From the NCBI GenBank assembly GCA_963798855.1, contig CAWCUU010000002.1, positions 186,001 through 250,000 of the forward strand: 64,000 bases of DNA, given 5' to 3'. Of the stretch, positions 54,460 through 63,976 are shown piece after piece. The position numbers were made by a program, and so were the translations under genes. The DNA comes from CAWCUU01 sp963798855. GTDB lineage: Bacteria > Gemmatimonadota > Gemmatimonadetes > Longimicrobiales > RSA9. Under the pieces are notes generated by a model. It did no database searches and was not told the DNA's origin. It was given only the letters and a program-made list of their open reading frames with translations. The stretch's first letter is position 1, and each line of letters begins with the position of its first letter.

Positions 54460-55860
54460 ATGCGCCGTCTTCGCGTCAGCGTCGTCGCGTTCCTGATGTT
54501 CGCACCGTGGCTCGCCCCACCGACCCTTGCCCAGGCGCCGGACACCGCCGCCATGGCGGACGAGGCCGTCCGGCTCGCCCGGGAGTACCTGCAGATCAAC
54601 ACGACGAACCCGCCGGGCAACGAGGTGCAGACCATGCGCTTCTTCGCGAGGATCTTCGCGAAGGAGGGCATCGCGTTCGACACGGCGGTGTCCGCACCCG
54701 GGCGCGGCAACGTCTGGGCACGGCTGAAGGGATCGGGTGCCGGGCCGGCGCTCGTGCTGCTGCACCACATGGATGTCGTGCCGGCGGACACCGCGTACTG
54801 GGAGCTGCCTCCCTTCGCGGCGACGGTGCGCAACGACACGATCTACGGGCGTGGCACGCTGGACACGAAGTCGCTGGGCGCGGTCGAGCTGGAGGCGTTC
54901 CTGACGCTGCACCGCCTGCACGTCCCGCTGAAGCGCAATGTAATCTTCATGGCGACGGCCGATGAGGAGGCCGGCGGCTTCTTCGGCGCCGGCTGGGTGG
55001 TGAAGAACCATCCGGAGGCCTTTCGCGGCGCGGGGCTGCTGCTCAACGAAGGCGGCGAAGGCATCCTGTCGGACGGGCGGGCGCAGTTCGGCATCGAAGT
55101 CACGCAGAAGGTGCCGCTCTGGCTGAGCCTCACCGCGACCGGCAATCCCGGCCACGGATCGACGCCGCCGGTCGCCTCGGCGGTGAACCGACTCGTCGCG
55201 GCGCTGCACGCGATCCAGAACTACCACTTCGAGCCGCACATCGTGCCGGCCGTGGACCGGTACTTCAAGGCGCTGGCCCCGAGCGTGGAAGAGAGCTGGC
55301 GGGACGCCTACACGAACATCGCGGACGCGGTCAACGACCGGGACGCGCTGCTCCGGCTGCAGATCGAGCACCGTGCAATGGCGGCGCTCACTCACAATAC
55401 CTGCTCGATCACGCGGCTTCGGGGCAGCGACAAGATCAACGTCGTGCCGCCCACCGCCGAGGCCCAGCTGGACTGCCGGCTCGTCCCCGATCAGGACCCC
55501 GACGACTTCGTCGCGCTGCTCGGCACCGTCGTGGGCGACCCGTCCATCGAGGTGAAGCGGATCATGGGGTTCACGCCCGCGGTCTCACCGACGGACAATC
55601 CACTCTACGGCGCCATCACGGACGTCATCCACGCTCGCTTCCCCGACGCGACGATCGTTCCCGCCGTCTCCACCGGATTCACCGACAGCCACTTCTTCCG
55701 CGACGCCGGCGTCCCGAGCTACGGCTTCGCGCCTTTCCTCATCCCGGAGGAGGACGAGCGCGGGGTCCATGGCAACAACGAGCGGATCTCGGTCGAGAAC
55801 ATCCGGCGCGGAGCCGCGATGATGTACGAGATCGTGCGCCGGGTGGCGACCGGCGGGTGA
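54460..55860 (+). CDS. Exported M20-family peptidase (DapE/ArgE-like)
   Basis: 466 aa from ATG 54460 (GGAGG upstream). Signal peptide 'SVVAFLMFAPWLAPPTLA'. Zinc-binding set: 'ALVLLHHMDVVPAD', 'IYGRGTLDTKSLGA', 'ATADEEAGGFFG', lid 'TATGNPGHGSTPP', final 'TDSHFFRDAGVPSYGF'. Unrelated in close sequence to the other M20 protein (50070-51395). Periplasmic amino-acylase or carboxypeptidase; substrate unknown. Confidence 0.88.
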   Translation: MRRLRVSVVAFLMFAPWLAPPTLAQAPDTAAMADEAVRLAREYLQINTTNPPGNEVQTMRFFARIFAKEGIAFDTAVSAPGRGNVWARLKGSGAGPALVLLHHMDVVPADTAYWELPPFAATVRNDTIYGRGTLDTKSLGAVELEAFLTLHRLHVPLKRNVIFMATADEEAGGFFGAGWVVKNHPEAFRGAGLLLNEGGEGILSDGRAQFGIEVTQKVPLWLSLTATGNPGHGSTPPVASAVNRLVAALHAIQNYHFEPHIVPAVDRYFKALAPSVEESWRDAYTNIADAVNDRDALLRLQIEHRAMAALTHNTCSITRLRGSDKINVVPPTAEAQLDCRLVPDQDPDDFVALLGTVVGDPSIEVKRIMGFTPAVSPTDNPLYGAITDVIHARFPDATIVPAVSTGFTDSHFFRDAGVPSYGFAPFLIPEEDERGVHGNNERISVENIRRGAAMMYEIVRRVATGG

Positions 55861-55976
55861 GGTGGCGTCGATGGTCGGCACCGGCGTGGGTGAAACGGAC
55901 CGCCGGCGTGGCCGGAGGACGATCGGCCACGCCCGCGAATCGTGCGACTCCCACCCGCGGAGCCGCCGCGAGGAGG

Positions 55977-57198
55977 CTACTTCCGGACCAGCTCTACGCG
56001 CCGGTTCTGCTGTCGGCCGTCCGGCGTGTCGTTGGCCGCGACCGGCTTCGTCTCGCCGAGCCCGACGGCCTCCACGCGCGACGCATCGACGCCGAACCCG
56101 GCGATGGAGATGCGCCTTCACCGAGTCCGCGCGCCTCTGTGAGAGCGCCTGGTTGGCCGCGTCGTCACCGACGTCATCGGTGTGCCCCTCGATCGTCAGC
56201 GCGAGGTCGGGGTGCTCCTGGAGCATCGTGCCGATCTCCTTGAGCGTCGGCGTCGATTCCGGACGGAGTCGGTCGCTGTTGGTGTCGAAATAGATCCCCT
56301 GCGTCGCGACGCGCCCCTCGGCGCTCAGCGCGTCATACAGCTTCCGGCCGCCCGCGGCGACGCGGAAGTTGCCGAACAGCGAAGGCTTGTCGGCCCGAGC
56401 GTCGGTGAAGAAGAGGATCTTGTTGCTGCGCTCCATGTCGGCGTTCGGCACGTTCAGGATGCGCTTGTCGTCCAGGTAGAGCTTCACGTAGCGGCCGTCG
56501 ACGAGCACGCTCGCGTGGCGCACGCGCTCGCCGTCGTTGTCACCGTAGCGGCCCTGCGCGTCGATGTGCGTCGTGAAGTTCTGCACGGTCGTCGCGCCGA
56601 GGCCGGCGAAGGTCAGCCGCTTCTGCTGGTCGTCTCCGAAGTAGACCCAGACCTCGCCGGCGGGGATCGCATAATCGAACTCCATGGTGAACCGGTCCGG
56701 CAGCGGCTCGGGGAGGACCACGTAGAACTTGGACTGCTCCGTCGCGCGCAGCCAGCGCGACCCCTGCCATTCGACGATCTCCAGCGCGCCGCTCTGGAAC
56801 TCCATGCGTCGCGGGAAGTCGCCGATGTTGTCGCCCATGAAGTCGTCGGCGTAGCGCACGCGTTCGCCGGGGATGAAGTCGAAATTCGCCCACGCGCCCT
56901 GCCCCGGGCTCATCTTCGCCGCGCCGGCGCCCGCGCCCGGCTCGCCGCCCGTCACCTCCACCGGCTTCCCCGCGGCCTGCGCGTCGGCGATGCACTTCTC
57001 GTCCGTGATCCCGCACTGTACACGGTCCAGCTGCTTGTCGACCTCGCGGTCGGAGGCCTGCTCGACCCGCTGCTTCGCCTTCTCCTTGATCTTCTTGCCC
57101 AGCCCGCCGATCTGTGCGTCGGCCGCGCCGGGCGCGAGCAGCAGGAGCACGATGAGCGGCAGGGAACGCGCGACAATGCCACGCGCACGGGGTGCCAT
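55977..57198 (-). CDS. OmpA-family protein, paralog of 5045 gene, frameshifted
   Basis: Start ATG 57198 chosen because AGGAG stands nine bases upstream; the in-frame ATG at 57207 abuts the same AGGAG with no spacer. Signal peptide 'LPLIVLLLLAPGAADA'. Then Lys/Glu-rich 'GKKIKEKAKQRVEQASD', a LamG-like middle ('WANFDFIPGERVRYADDFMG'), and OmpA 'IYFDTNSDRLRPESTPTLKE', 'ALTIEGHTDDVGDDAANQAL'. An extra base near 56108 shifts the frame; the end 'SIAGFGVDASRVEAVGLGET' and 'QQNRRVELVRK' is in the next frame and stops at 55977-55979. Binds peptidoglycan. Confidence 0.83.
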
Positions 57199-57391
57199 GG
57201 GTGCCATCTCCTGTGAGGGGAGGAAGCCCAGAGGCGGATCGCCGGTGGGAGCGTTCATGATACCACCCCCTGAAGGACTTCCGGAAGGGGTATCGCGGCT
57301 GCGAGCGCTCCGCCTCCGACGTCAGCGCCCGGGAGGACGCCGCGCTGCGCGAGCGGCAGCCTCGGTCTCATTCCGCCGCCGGAAGGTGGGC

Positions 57392-57751
57392 TCATCGCCC
57401 CATGCGGATCAGCTCCTTCACCCGCTCCGCGAGCTCGAGACCGGCCGAGGTGTCGGCATCTCGCTCCGCGCCGCACGCGAGCAGTCGCGAGAGCTCCAGG
57501 TGCACGCAGGCGACGGCGCGGAGCGCCCGCGCGCGGTCGCAAAGCTGACGCACGGGGTCGCCGAGGTCTACCGAGCTGCGCGCCAGCTTGCCACCGACGC
57601 GGCTGGCCGCCGTGCGCATGCGCCACGTCGTCGCCGGAAATCGCTTCCGGTTTCGCCGGGCAACGCGACGGATGACGCGGTAGAGCTGTTGTCCCGTCCG
57701 GAAGCTTTCCAGCTCCAGCCACGGGAGGCCAGGTAGATCTTGCTCGCCCAT
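57392..57751 (-). CDS. Small helical protein, possibly four-helix-bundle type
   Basis: 119 aa, Arg-rich and almost all helical. 'ELESFRTGQQLYRVIRRVAR', 'TAASRVGGKLARSS', 'LRAVACVHLELSRLLACGAE', 'LELAERVKELIRMG' follow the spacing of S23/four-helix-bundle proteins, but the usual family 'IAEG' signature is absent. Identification is weak; could be only an open frame, though codon use is consistent. Confidence 0.45.
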   Translation of the reverse strand: MGEQDLPGLPWLELESFRTGQQLYRVIRRVARRNRKRFPATTWRMRTAASRVGGKLARSSVDLGDPVRQLCDRARALRAVACVHLELSRLLACGAERDADTSAGLELAERVKELIRMGR

Positions 57752-58033
57752 GCGCGCGAAGATGTGCCGACCGCCGGGCCGCGTCCATGGCCGGATGGGC
57801 CGCCGCGATCACAATGGACGGGACTCTTCGCGGCGCCGGCACATGCGACGCGGGTGTCCGGGTGTGGGACGTGCCGTCTCGGCAGCGGTCGCATCGCGGT
57901 CCGCCTATCGCGTGCTCGATCCACCCAACTTACAGCCTGGTAAGGACATGTGCAGAGACAGCCGACCCGGCCCGGATCTTCCCACCACGCGTCGACGCAG
58001 AGTCGAGCGTCACCCGAACGAGCCGACGACCCG

Positions 58034-60531
58034 ATGAACGACCTCAAGTACGCCGCTCGCATGCTGGTGCGGACGCCGCTGCTGACCGCAATCGCGGTGC
58101 TGTCGCTCGCGCTGGGGATCGGCGCGAACACGGCGATCTACTCGCTGTTCGAGCAGCTGGTGCGGGCGCCGCTCCCGGTGCCGCAGCCGGAGCAGCTGCT
58201 GAACCTGTCGTCGCCCGGACCGAAGTCGGGCCACGTGTCGTGCGGCAACGCGGGCGACTGCGACGAGGTCTTCAGCTATCCGATGTTCCGCGACCTCGAG
58301 CGGGAGCAGAAGTCGCTGACGGGGCTCGCGGCACACAGCGAATTCGGCGCGAACGTCGCCATGAACGGGCAGACGCGGAGCGGGAGCGGGCTGGTGGTGT
58401 CCGGGTCGTACTTCCCGGTGCTCGGCCTGAAGCCGGCGCTGGGCCGACTGCTGGGTCCCGCCGACGACCGCGCGCCGGGCGCGAGCCCGGTGGCCGTCCT
58501 GAGCCACGGGTTCTGGCGGACGGCGCTGGGAGCGGATCCGGGGGTGCTGAACCGGGCGATCGTCGTGAACGGTCAGCCGTTCACGATCGTGGGCGTCGCA
58601 CCGCGCGGATTCCGCGGAACGACGCTGGGCACGGAGCCCGACATCTTCCTGCCGCTGACGATGTACGCGCAGGTGCAGCCCGGCTTCCGTGGCTTCGACA
58701 GCCGATCGAACTACTGGATCTACCTGTTCGGCCGCCTGAAGCCGGGCGTCATGCTCGAGCAGGCGGCGGCGGGGCTGAACGCCGTCTACCACCCCATCGT
58801 GCAGGACGTGGAGGCGCCGCTCCTCAAGGGGATGAGCGACGAGACGAGGGCCCGCTTCGAGGCGAAGCAGATCACCGTCCAGCCGGGTGGCGGCGGCCAG
58901 AGCTCGATGCGCGCGGATGCGAAGACGCCGATCGTGCTGCTGCTGGCCATCACGGCCGTGGTGCTGCTGATCGCGTGCGCGAACATCGCGAACCTGCTGC
59001 TCGCGCGGGGCACCACGCGGGGGATGGAGCTGGCCGTGCGGCTGTCGATGGGCGCGAGCCGCGCGCGCGTCGTGCGACAGCTGCTGACCGAATCCGTGCT
59101 GCTCGGGCTGCTGGGCGGCGCAGCGAGCCTGCTCGTCGCATCCTGGACGCTGTCCGGCATCGCGTCGCTGCTGCCGGCGGAGACCACGTCCGCGCTGCAC
59201 CTCTCGCTGCGACCCGGCGCCATGGCGTTCGCCGGCTTGCTCGCCCTGGCGACCGGTCTGCTCTTCGGCCTCTTCCCGGCGCTGTACAGCGCGCGGCCGG
59301 ACCTGATTCGGACGCTACGGGCGAGTACGGGACAGGTGGGCGCCGCCCGCTCGGCGGCGCGCTTCCGCACGGCGCTCGTGACCGCCCAGATCGGGCTGTC
59401 GATGGCGCTGCTCATCTCCGCAGGGCTCTTCATCCGCAGCCTGATCAACGTGAGCCGGGTGGACCTCGGCGTACGCATCGACGACGTCGTGACGTTCGGA
59501 CTCTCTCCGGAGCAGAACGGCTACACGGCGGCGAGGAGCGCGGCGTTGTTCGATGAGCTGCAGCGCGAGCTCGGCGCGGTGCCGGGACTCCGTGCGGTGA
59601 CCGCTTCCACGGTCCCGATCCTGGCCGACAACGACGTCGGCCACAACGTCTCCGTGCAGGGCTTCGAGTCCGGCCCGGATGTGGACGCGAACGCCAACGA
59701 GAACGACGTCGGCGCCGGTTACTTCCGCGCGCTGGGCGTGCCGCTCATCGCCGGCCGCGAGTTCAGCCGCAGCCGACGGCGCCGGCTCGGCGCCGGTCGC
59801 CATCGTCAACGAGGCGTTCGTGAAGAAGTTCGGCCTCGGTGACCACGCGGTCGGATCGTTCATGGCGCTCGGCAGCACCGACAGCCTCGGGATCCAGATC
59901 GTCGGCGTCGCGCAGAACGCGAAATACAGCAACGTGAAGGACGTCGTCCCGCCCCTGTTCTTCCGCCCGTACGCCCAGGACACCACAGTAGGGGCGTTGC
60001 AGTTCTACGTGCGCAGCGCACTGTCCACCGCGGAGACCGCCCGGGCCATTCGCGCGAAGGTCGGGGCGATCGATCCGAACCTGCCGGTGGAGGAGCTGAA
60101 GACGATGCCGCAGCAGGTGAAGGACAACGTGATGATGGACCGGCTGATCACCACGCTGGCGGCCGCGTTCGCCGTCCTCGCCACGCTCCTCGCCGCCATC
60201 GGCCTGTACGGCGTGCTCGCGTTCACCGTCGCGCGACGCACGCGAGAGTTCGGCCTGCGCATGGCCATCGGCGCGGACGGCGCGCGGGTGCGGCGCCTCG
60301 TGCTGCGGCAGGTGGCGTGGATGGTCGGGATCGGCGGCGTGCTGGGCGCGGCCGCCGCGCTGGTGATCGGAAAGCTACGCCGAGTCCCTGCTCTACCAGC
60401 TGCACGGCCGCGACCCCCTCGTGTTCGTCGCCGCCGCGGCGATCCTCGCCGTCGTCGTGTTCGCCGCCGCCCTCGTGCCCGCCGCCCGCGCCTCGCGCGT
60501 GCACCCGATGCAGGCCCTGCGCTACGAGTAG
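58034..60531 (+). CDS. ADOP-type ABC permease, two frameshifts
   Basis: Start ATG 58034 ('MNDLKYAARMLVRTPLLTAI'). Periplasmic MacB_PCD domain ~40-260 ('CDEVFSYPMFRDLEREQKSL'), FtsX block, second MacB_PCD, second FtsX block. An extra C near 59767 shifts the frame ('SAADGAGSAPVAIVNEAFVK' resumes) and another near 60375 ('YAESLLYQLHGRDPLVFVAA' resumes), ending 'ASRVHPMQALRYE' at TAG 60529-60531. Corrected ~831 aa. The fragment at 47664-48371 is a copy of its first periplasmic domain. Confidence 0.85.
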
Positions 60532-60628
60532 CTGCTCACGGCGGCGGGCCGCGTCGGCAGCCGGCACAGCTCGTGCTCCGGCGTTTCCCGTCGGCAGCGT
60601 TCTCGAACCTTCACGACCGGGTCCCTGG

Positions 60629-60769
60629 ATGAGCAAGCTGCTTCGCGGCCTCGCGGCGGGCGCCGGCGCCCGCTATTTCGGAAACCGGATGGGGTGCGGC
60701 TGCTTCGGTACGATCCTGCTCTTCATTCTCCTGTGGTACCTGCTCGGGCACTTCCGGATCTTCCAGTAG
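60629..60769 (+). CDS. 46-aa small membrane protein
   Basis: ATG 60629. Amphipathic start 'MSKLLRGLAAGAGARYFGNR', then 'GCGCFGTILLFILLWYLLGH' as one membrane helix, ending 'FRIFQ'. Overlaps by 47 bases, tail-to-tail, with the sigma gene on the other strand. Similar small proteins with a Gly/Cys pair before the helix exist in related genomes as far as I recall; function unknown. No strong ribosome site. Confidence 0.6.
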   Translation: MSKLLRGLAAGAGARYFGNRMGCGCFGTILLFILLWYLLGHFRIFQ

Positions 60770-62029
60770 TCGACGCCAGGCCCCGCGAGCGCTCCAGCCA
60801 CCTGCGGACGCCGCGCTCCGTCGTGAGCGAGATGGCCCGGTCGTAGGCGCGTGCCGCCTCGTCCAGGCGGCCCGCCTCCGCCAGCAGGTGCGCCCGCGTC
60901 GCCCACGCCGGCTGGAACCGGTGCAGGCCGCCGTCCTCGATCGCGTCGAGCGCCTCGAGCCCTGCCCCCGGCCCGTCCACGCGGCCGACCGTCGCCGCTC
61001 GCGCGACGAGCGCTCCGAGCGTGGGGGCGACGGAGATCAGCGCGTCGTACAGCTTGCGCAGCGCCGCCCACTCCGTGAGGCCGGACGTCGCGCGCGCGCA
61101 GTGCACGGACTGGATCGCCGCCTCCAGCTGGAAGCGACCGATCCGGCCCGACGCGTGCGCCCGGGAGAGGTGTCGCTCTCCCAGCGCGATCAGCTCTTCG
61201 TCCCACAGCGACGTGTCCTGCTCCTCGAGCGGGACGAAGTCATCGGCGGCGCCGCGCGCAGCCGACCTCGAGAGCGACAGCGAGATCAGGGCGGCCAGGC
61301 CGTGCGCCTCCGGCTCGTCGCCGAGCAGATCCGCGAGCGTCACGGCGAGGTAGTGCGCCTCGGAGACCAGCGATTCGCGCACGGCCATCCCCGATACGAG
61401 CTGCCAGTCGATCGCGTATGCGCCGTAGATCGCCTCGAGCACCGGCGCGAGCCGCTCCGGCATGCGCGCGCGATCGGGAACGACGAAGGGGATGCGCGCG
61501 TCCCGAATGCGGCGCTTCGCCCGCACCAGGCGCTGCGCCATCGCGGCCGGCCGGAGCGCGAACGCCCTCGCGATCTCGCGCGCCTCGAAGCCGAGCACCG
61601 TCTGCAGCATCAGCGGCGTGCGGACGGCAGGCTCGATCGCGGGATGGCCGCATACGAAGAGCAGGGCCAGCCTGCGGTCCGGGATCGCGTCCGGGTCGAT
61701 CTCGTCGAGCACGGACAGCGCCCGCTCCGGACGCCGCCTCCAGGGCCACCGCCGCTCGGCGGCCGGCCGACTTCAGCACATCCCGCCGGCGGTTGCGGGC
61801 CGCCGTCACGAGCCAGCCCTCCGGGATTGTCGGGGACTCCCGCCACCGGCCACGTCGAGAGCGCCCGCTCGAACGCATCCGCCAGGCAGTCCTCCGCGAG
61901 CTCAATGTCGCCGTCCCCTACCGTCAGGATCGCGAGCAGTCGCCCGTAGGACACGCGCGCGACGTGCTCGGCGCGCGCCCGGGCAGCCTCGAGCGGCCCG
62001 GGCGCCGTCGCCGCCTCTCGACTTCTCAC
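60723..62029 (-). CDS. ECF sigma factor, DUF6596/SigJ-like, two frameshifts
   Basis: Starts GTG 62029, overlapping the YciI stop by four bases (62026-62029). Region 2: 'GRLLAILTVGDGDIELAEDC', 'ADAFERALSTWP', then after an extra base near 61825 'PEGWLVTAARNRRRDVLKSA', and after another near 61740 'LDEIDPDAIPDRRLALLFVC', region 4 'GFEAREIARAFALRPAAMAQ', and a long C-terminal helical extension as in the DUF6596 group, ending in a poorly conserved Ser/Gly/Thr tail. About 434 aa corrected. Members usually follow a YciI/DGPF gene, as here. Confidence 0.84.
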
Positions 62030-62403
62030 CCGGCGGAAATCCATCGGCCGTCGACGAACCGCACCGCCGATGGCCGGATCTCGATGGTGCCCCACTGCGC
62101 GGCCGGACACTTCTCGGCCCACGCGAGCGCGGCGTCGAGATCCGGCACATCGACGACGAAGGTGCCGCCGATCTGCTCCTTCGTGTCCGCGAACGGACCA
62201 TCCTGCACGCGCGCACCGCCGTCGCGCAGCGTGAGCGTCGTCGTCGCTGACGACGGCTGAAGCACCTCCGCGGATACCAGGACGCCCGCCTCATCGAGCG
62301 CCGCCGCGTACGCGTGGAACGCCGCCTTCCCCGCCTCGATCGCCTCCTCGCCCAGGTCGTCCGCCGTCATCTCCGGATAGTGCAGGAACAGGGTGTAGCG
62401 CAT
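62026..62403 (-). CDS. YciI/DGPF-domain protein
   Basis: 125 aa from ATG 62403. 'RYTLFLHYPEM', 'VLQPSSATTTLTLRDGGARV', and the family 'DGPFADTKEQIGGTFVVDVP', 'ALAWAEKCPAAQWGTIEIRP'. Dimeric alpha/beta-barrel fold. GTGA overlap with the ECF sigma gene shows coupled translation. Role of the pair: probably regulatory or detoxifying; not settled. Confidence 0.9.
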   Translation of the reverse strand: MRYTLFLHYPEMTADDLGEEAIEAGKAAFHAYAAALDEAGVLVSAEVLQPSSATTTLTLRDGGARVQDGPFADTKEQIGGTFVVDVPDLDAALAWAEKCPAAQWGTIEIRPSAVRFVDGRWISAG

Positions 62404-62493
62404 GGCTCCTCCTCGGTTGGGTGTCCGTTGGTCCGACACCCCATGACGAGCGAGTCCGGGCCCGATCGACACGCGGCCCAAGGCCGCGCCGAG

Positions 62494-63096
62494 TCACTCC
62501 GCAGCCTCCCGGTCCCGCTCCAGCCTCTCCAGGTAATCCCGCAGCCGGCTCACCCCCGCGTCGAACGGCTCGAGCGAGCGCTGCGTCCGAGCCTGCATCA
62601 CGCCGCCTTCCATGATCGTGAGCGTGAAGACGGCGAGCTCGTGCGGATCCGCATCGCGCGGGAGCCGGTCCCGCGCCGCGGCGAAGCACCCTTCGATCGC
62701 CGCGACCCAGCCGTCGAAGTTCGTCGCGAGCAGCTGGCGAACGGGTGGATCCGGCTCGTGCAGCTCCAGCGCGAGGCTGCCGATCGGGCAGCCGTAGAGG
62801 AAGTCGCTCATCGCGAGCGCCGCGCGGTAGCGCTCGAGGAGCGCGAACACCCGCTCCAGCGGATCGGCCACCCCCTCCCACGCCGGCTCCAGCAGCATCG
62901 GACCGATTCCAATCCGGTACCGCTCCAGAACCGCCAGCAGCAGATCCTGCTTCGTCGGGAAGAAATGATACAGGCTGCCGGCGTTGGCGCCGGCTGCCTG
63001 CAGGATGTCCGCGATGCTCGTCGAGCCGTACCCCTTCTCGTGGAACAGCCGAAGTGCCGCGTCCAGCAGCCGGTCCCGCGTGTCGACCGGCGTCAC
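62494..63096 (-). CDS. TetR/AcrR-family regulator
   Basis: 200 aa. HTH 'LLDAALRLFHEKGYGSTSIA', 'ILQAAGANAGSLYHFFPTKQ'; ligand domain similar to TetR_C of the AcrR kind ('AIEGCFAAARDRLPRDADPH'). Ligand unknown. Downstream, on the same strand, of the DUF1761 gene after 58 bases; the 20-base palindrome upstream of that gene (63584-63603) is a good operator for it. Confidence 0.9.
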   Translation of the reverse strand: MTPVDTRDRLLDAALRLFHEKGYGSTSIADILQAAGANAGSLYHFFPTKQDLLLAVLERYRIGIGPMLLEPAWEGVADPLERVFALLERYRAALAMSDFLYGCPIGSLALELHEPDPPVRQLLATNFDGWVAAIEGCFAAARDRLPRDADPHELAVFTLTIMEGGVMQARTQRSLEPFDAGVSRLRDYLERLERDREAAE

Positions 63097-63154
63097 GGAT
63101 CCTCCCCCTCGGGCGCTCGGCCAATCCGTTCCGCCCGCCCTCGGCCTCGCCCTC

Positions 63155-63559
63155 TCAGTGCCACACCCCCAGGATCGCGCCCATCACCGTGTAGGAGACT
63201 ACCTGGTAGCCGGCGTTCACCGCCCAGTGCGCCAGCGAGCGCCGCTCGTACAGGTAGATCACCCCGAGCGACGTGGCGACCCAGAACAGCCCGACCGCGA
63301 GCCCCGCCGCCGTGCCGAACGCCGGCGTCGCTTCCGCACCGATGAACATCGCCAGCACCACCGCCGCGATCAGCTGCAACACGAACGCGACGCCAAAGAT
63401 CCGAGCGGTCCCACCCTCCCGCATCCGCTCCTCCGTCACGCCCGACGCGGACATCCACGGCTTCTGGAACAGCGGGCCGTACCAAAGCCCGCCGATGAGG
63501 AACGTCGCCACCGCGGCGACCAGCACGGCGAGCCAGTTGACGGAGCTCATCGCCTGCAT
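63155..63559 (-). CDS. DUF1761 membrane protein
   Basis: 134 aa from ATG 63559 (GGGAG eight bases upstream). Four membrane helices: 'NWLAVLVAAVATFLIGGLWY', 'IFGVAFVLQLIAAVVLAMFI', 'GLAVGLFWVATSLGVIYLYE', 'GYQVVSYTVMGAILGVW'. DUF1761 signature 'GPLFQKPWM'. Paired with the TetR gene. Confidence 0.87.
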   Translation of the reverse strand: MQAMSSVNWLAVLVAAVATFLIGGLWYGPLFQKPWMSASGVTEERMREGGTARIFGVAFVLQLIAAVVLAMFIGAEATPAFGTAAGLAVGLFWVATSLGVIYLYERRSLAHWAVNAGYQVVSYTVMGAILGVWH

Positions 63560-63583
63560 ATCGGCATCTCCCGTCGCAGTGAG

Positions 63584-63603
63584 AGTTGAGTGATCACTCA
63601 ACT
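63584..63603. promoter_or_regulatory. 20-bp perfect palindrome, TetR-type operator
   Basis: AGTTGAGTGATCACTCAACT, perfect over 20 bases, 24 bases upstream of the DUF1761 ATG. The TGAGTGATCACTCA core is the form seen in TetR operators. Likely bound by the TetR protein encoded just downstream. Confidence 0.75.
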
Positions 63604-63660
63604 GTCGGCAACAGCCGCGGAAAACGCAAGGCTCAGCGCGGCGCGAGGTGCTGGGCACTT

Positions 63661-63697
63661 GAATTCGACTATGACATTGCTAAATTCGGTCATGACG
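63661..63697 (+). promoter_or_regulatory. 21-bp spaced direct repeats before antitoxin
   Basis: AATTCGACTATGAC and AATTCGGTCATGAC lie at 63662 and 63683, 21 bases apart (two DNA turns), just at the antitoxin start. Suits cooperative binding by a ribbon-helix-helix antitoxin. Confidence 0.45.
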
Positions 63698-63976
63698 CGC
63701 GCAGTCCGTGAACCGATCCAGGTCTATCTGACCCCCGAGGAGCGTGCCGAGCTCGACCGGGCGGCCCGCGAGATGGGTGTGTCACGGTCCGAGGCGTTGC
63801 GTCGCGGGATCAAGGCGATGCGTGGCGCCGGCCGTGTCGGCGCACTGCGGGATCTGGCAGAGGACGGCTTTGTGACACCGCCGGCGTCGGGCCCTGGCGA
63901 GCCGCCGCCGACGGCGCCGGTGGCGCGGCTGGAAGAGCTCTTGAACGAGCTGGCCGGGGATCGAGGGGATCGGTGA
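63692..63976 (+). CDS. vapB: Ribbon-helix-helix VapB antitoxin
   Basis: 94 aa from ATG 63692 (ATG 63671 upstream is in frame, adding seven residues; no clear ribosome site for either). 'EPIQVYLTPEERAELDRAAR', 'MGVSRSEALRRGIKAM' is the RHH/CopG-like DNA-binding fold; Pro-rich linker; C-terminal 'VARLEELLNELAGDRG' to bind the toxin. TGA overlaps the toxin start (GTGA 63973-63976). Confidence 0.85.
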   Translation: MTRAVREPIQVYLTPEERAELDRAAREMGVSRSEALRRGIKAMRGAGRVGALRDLAEDGFVTPPASGPGEPPPTAPVARLEELLNELAGDRGDR

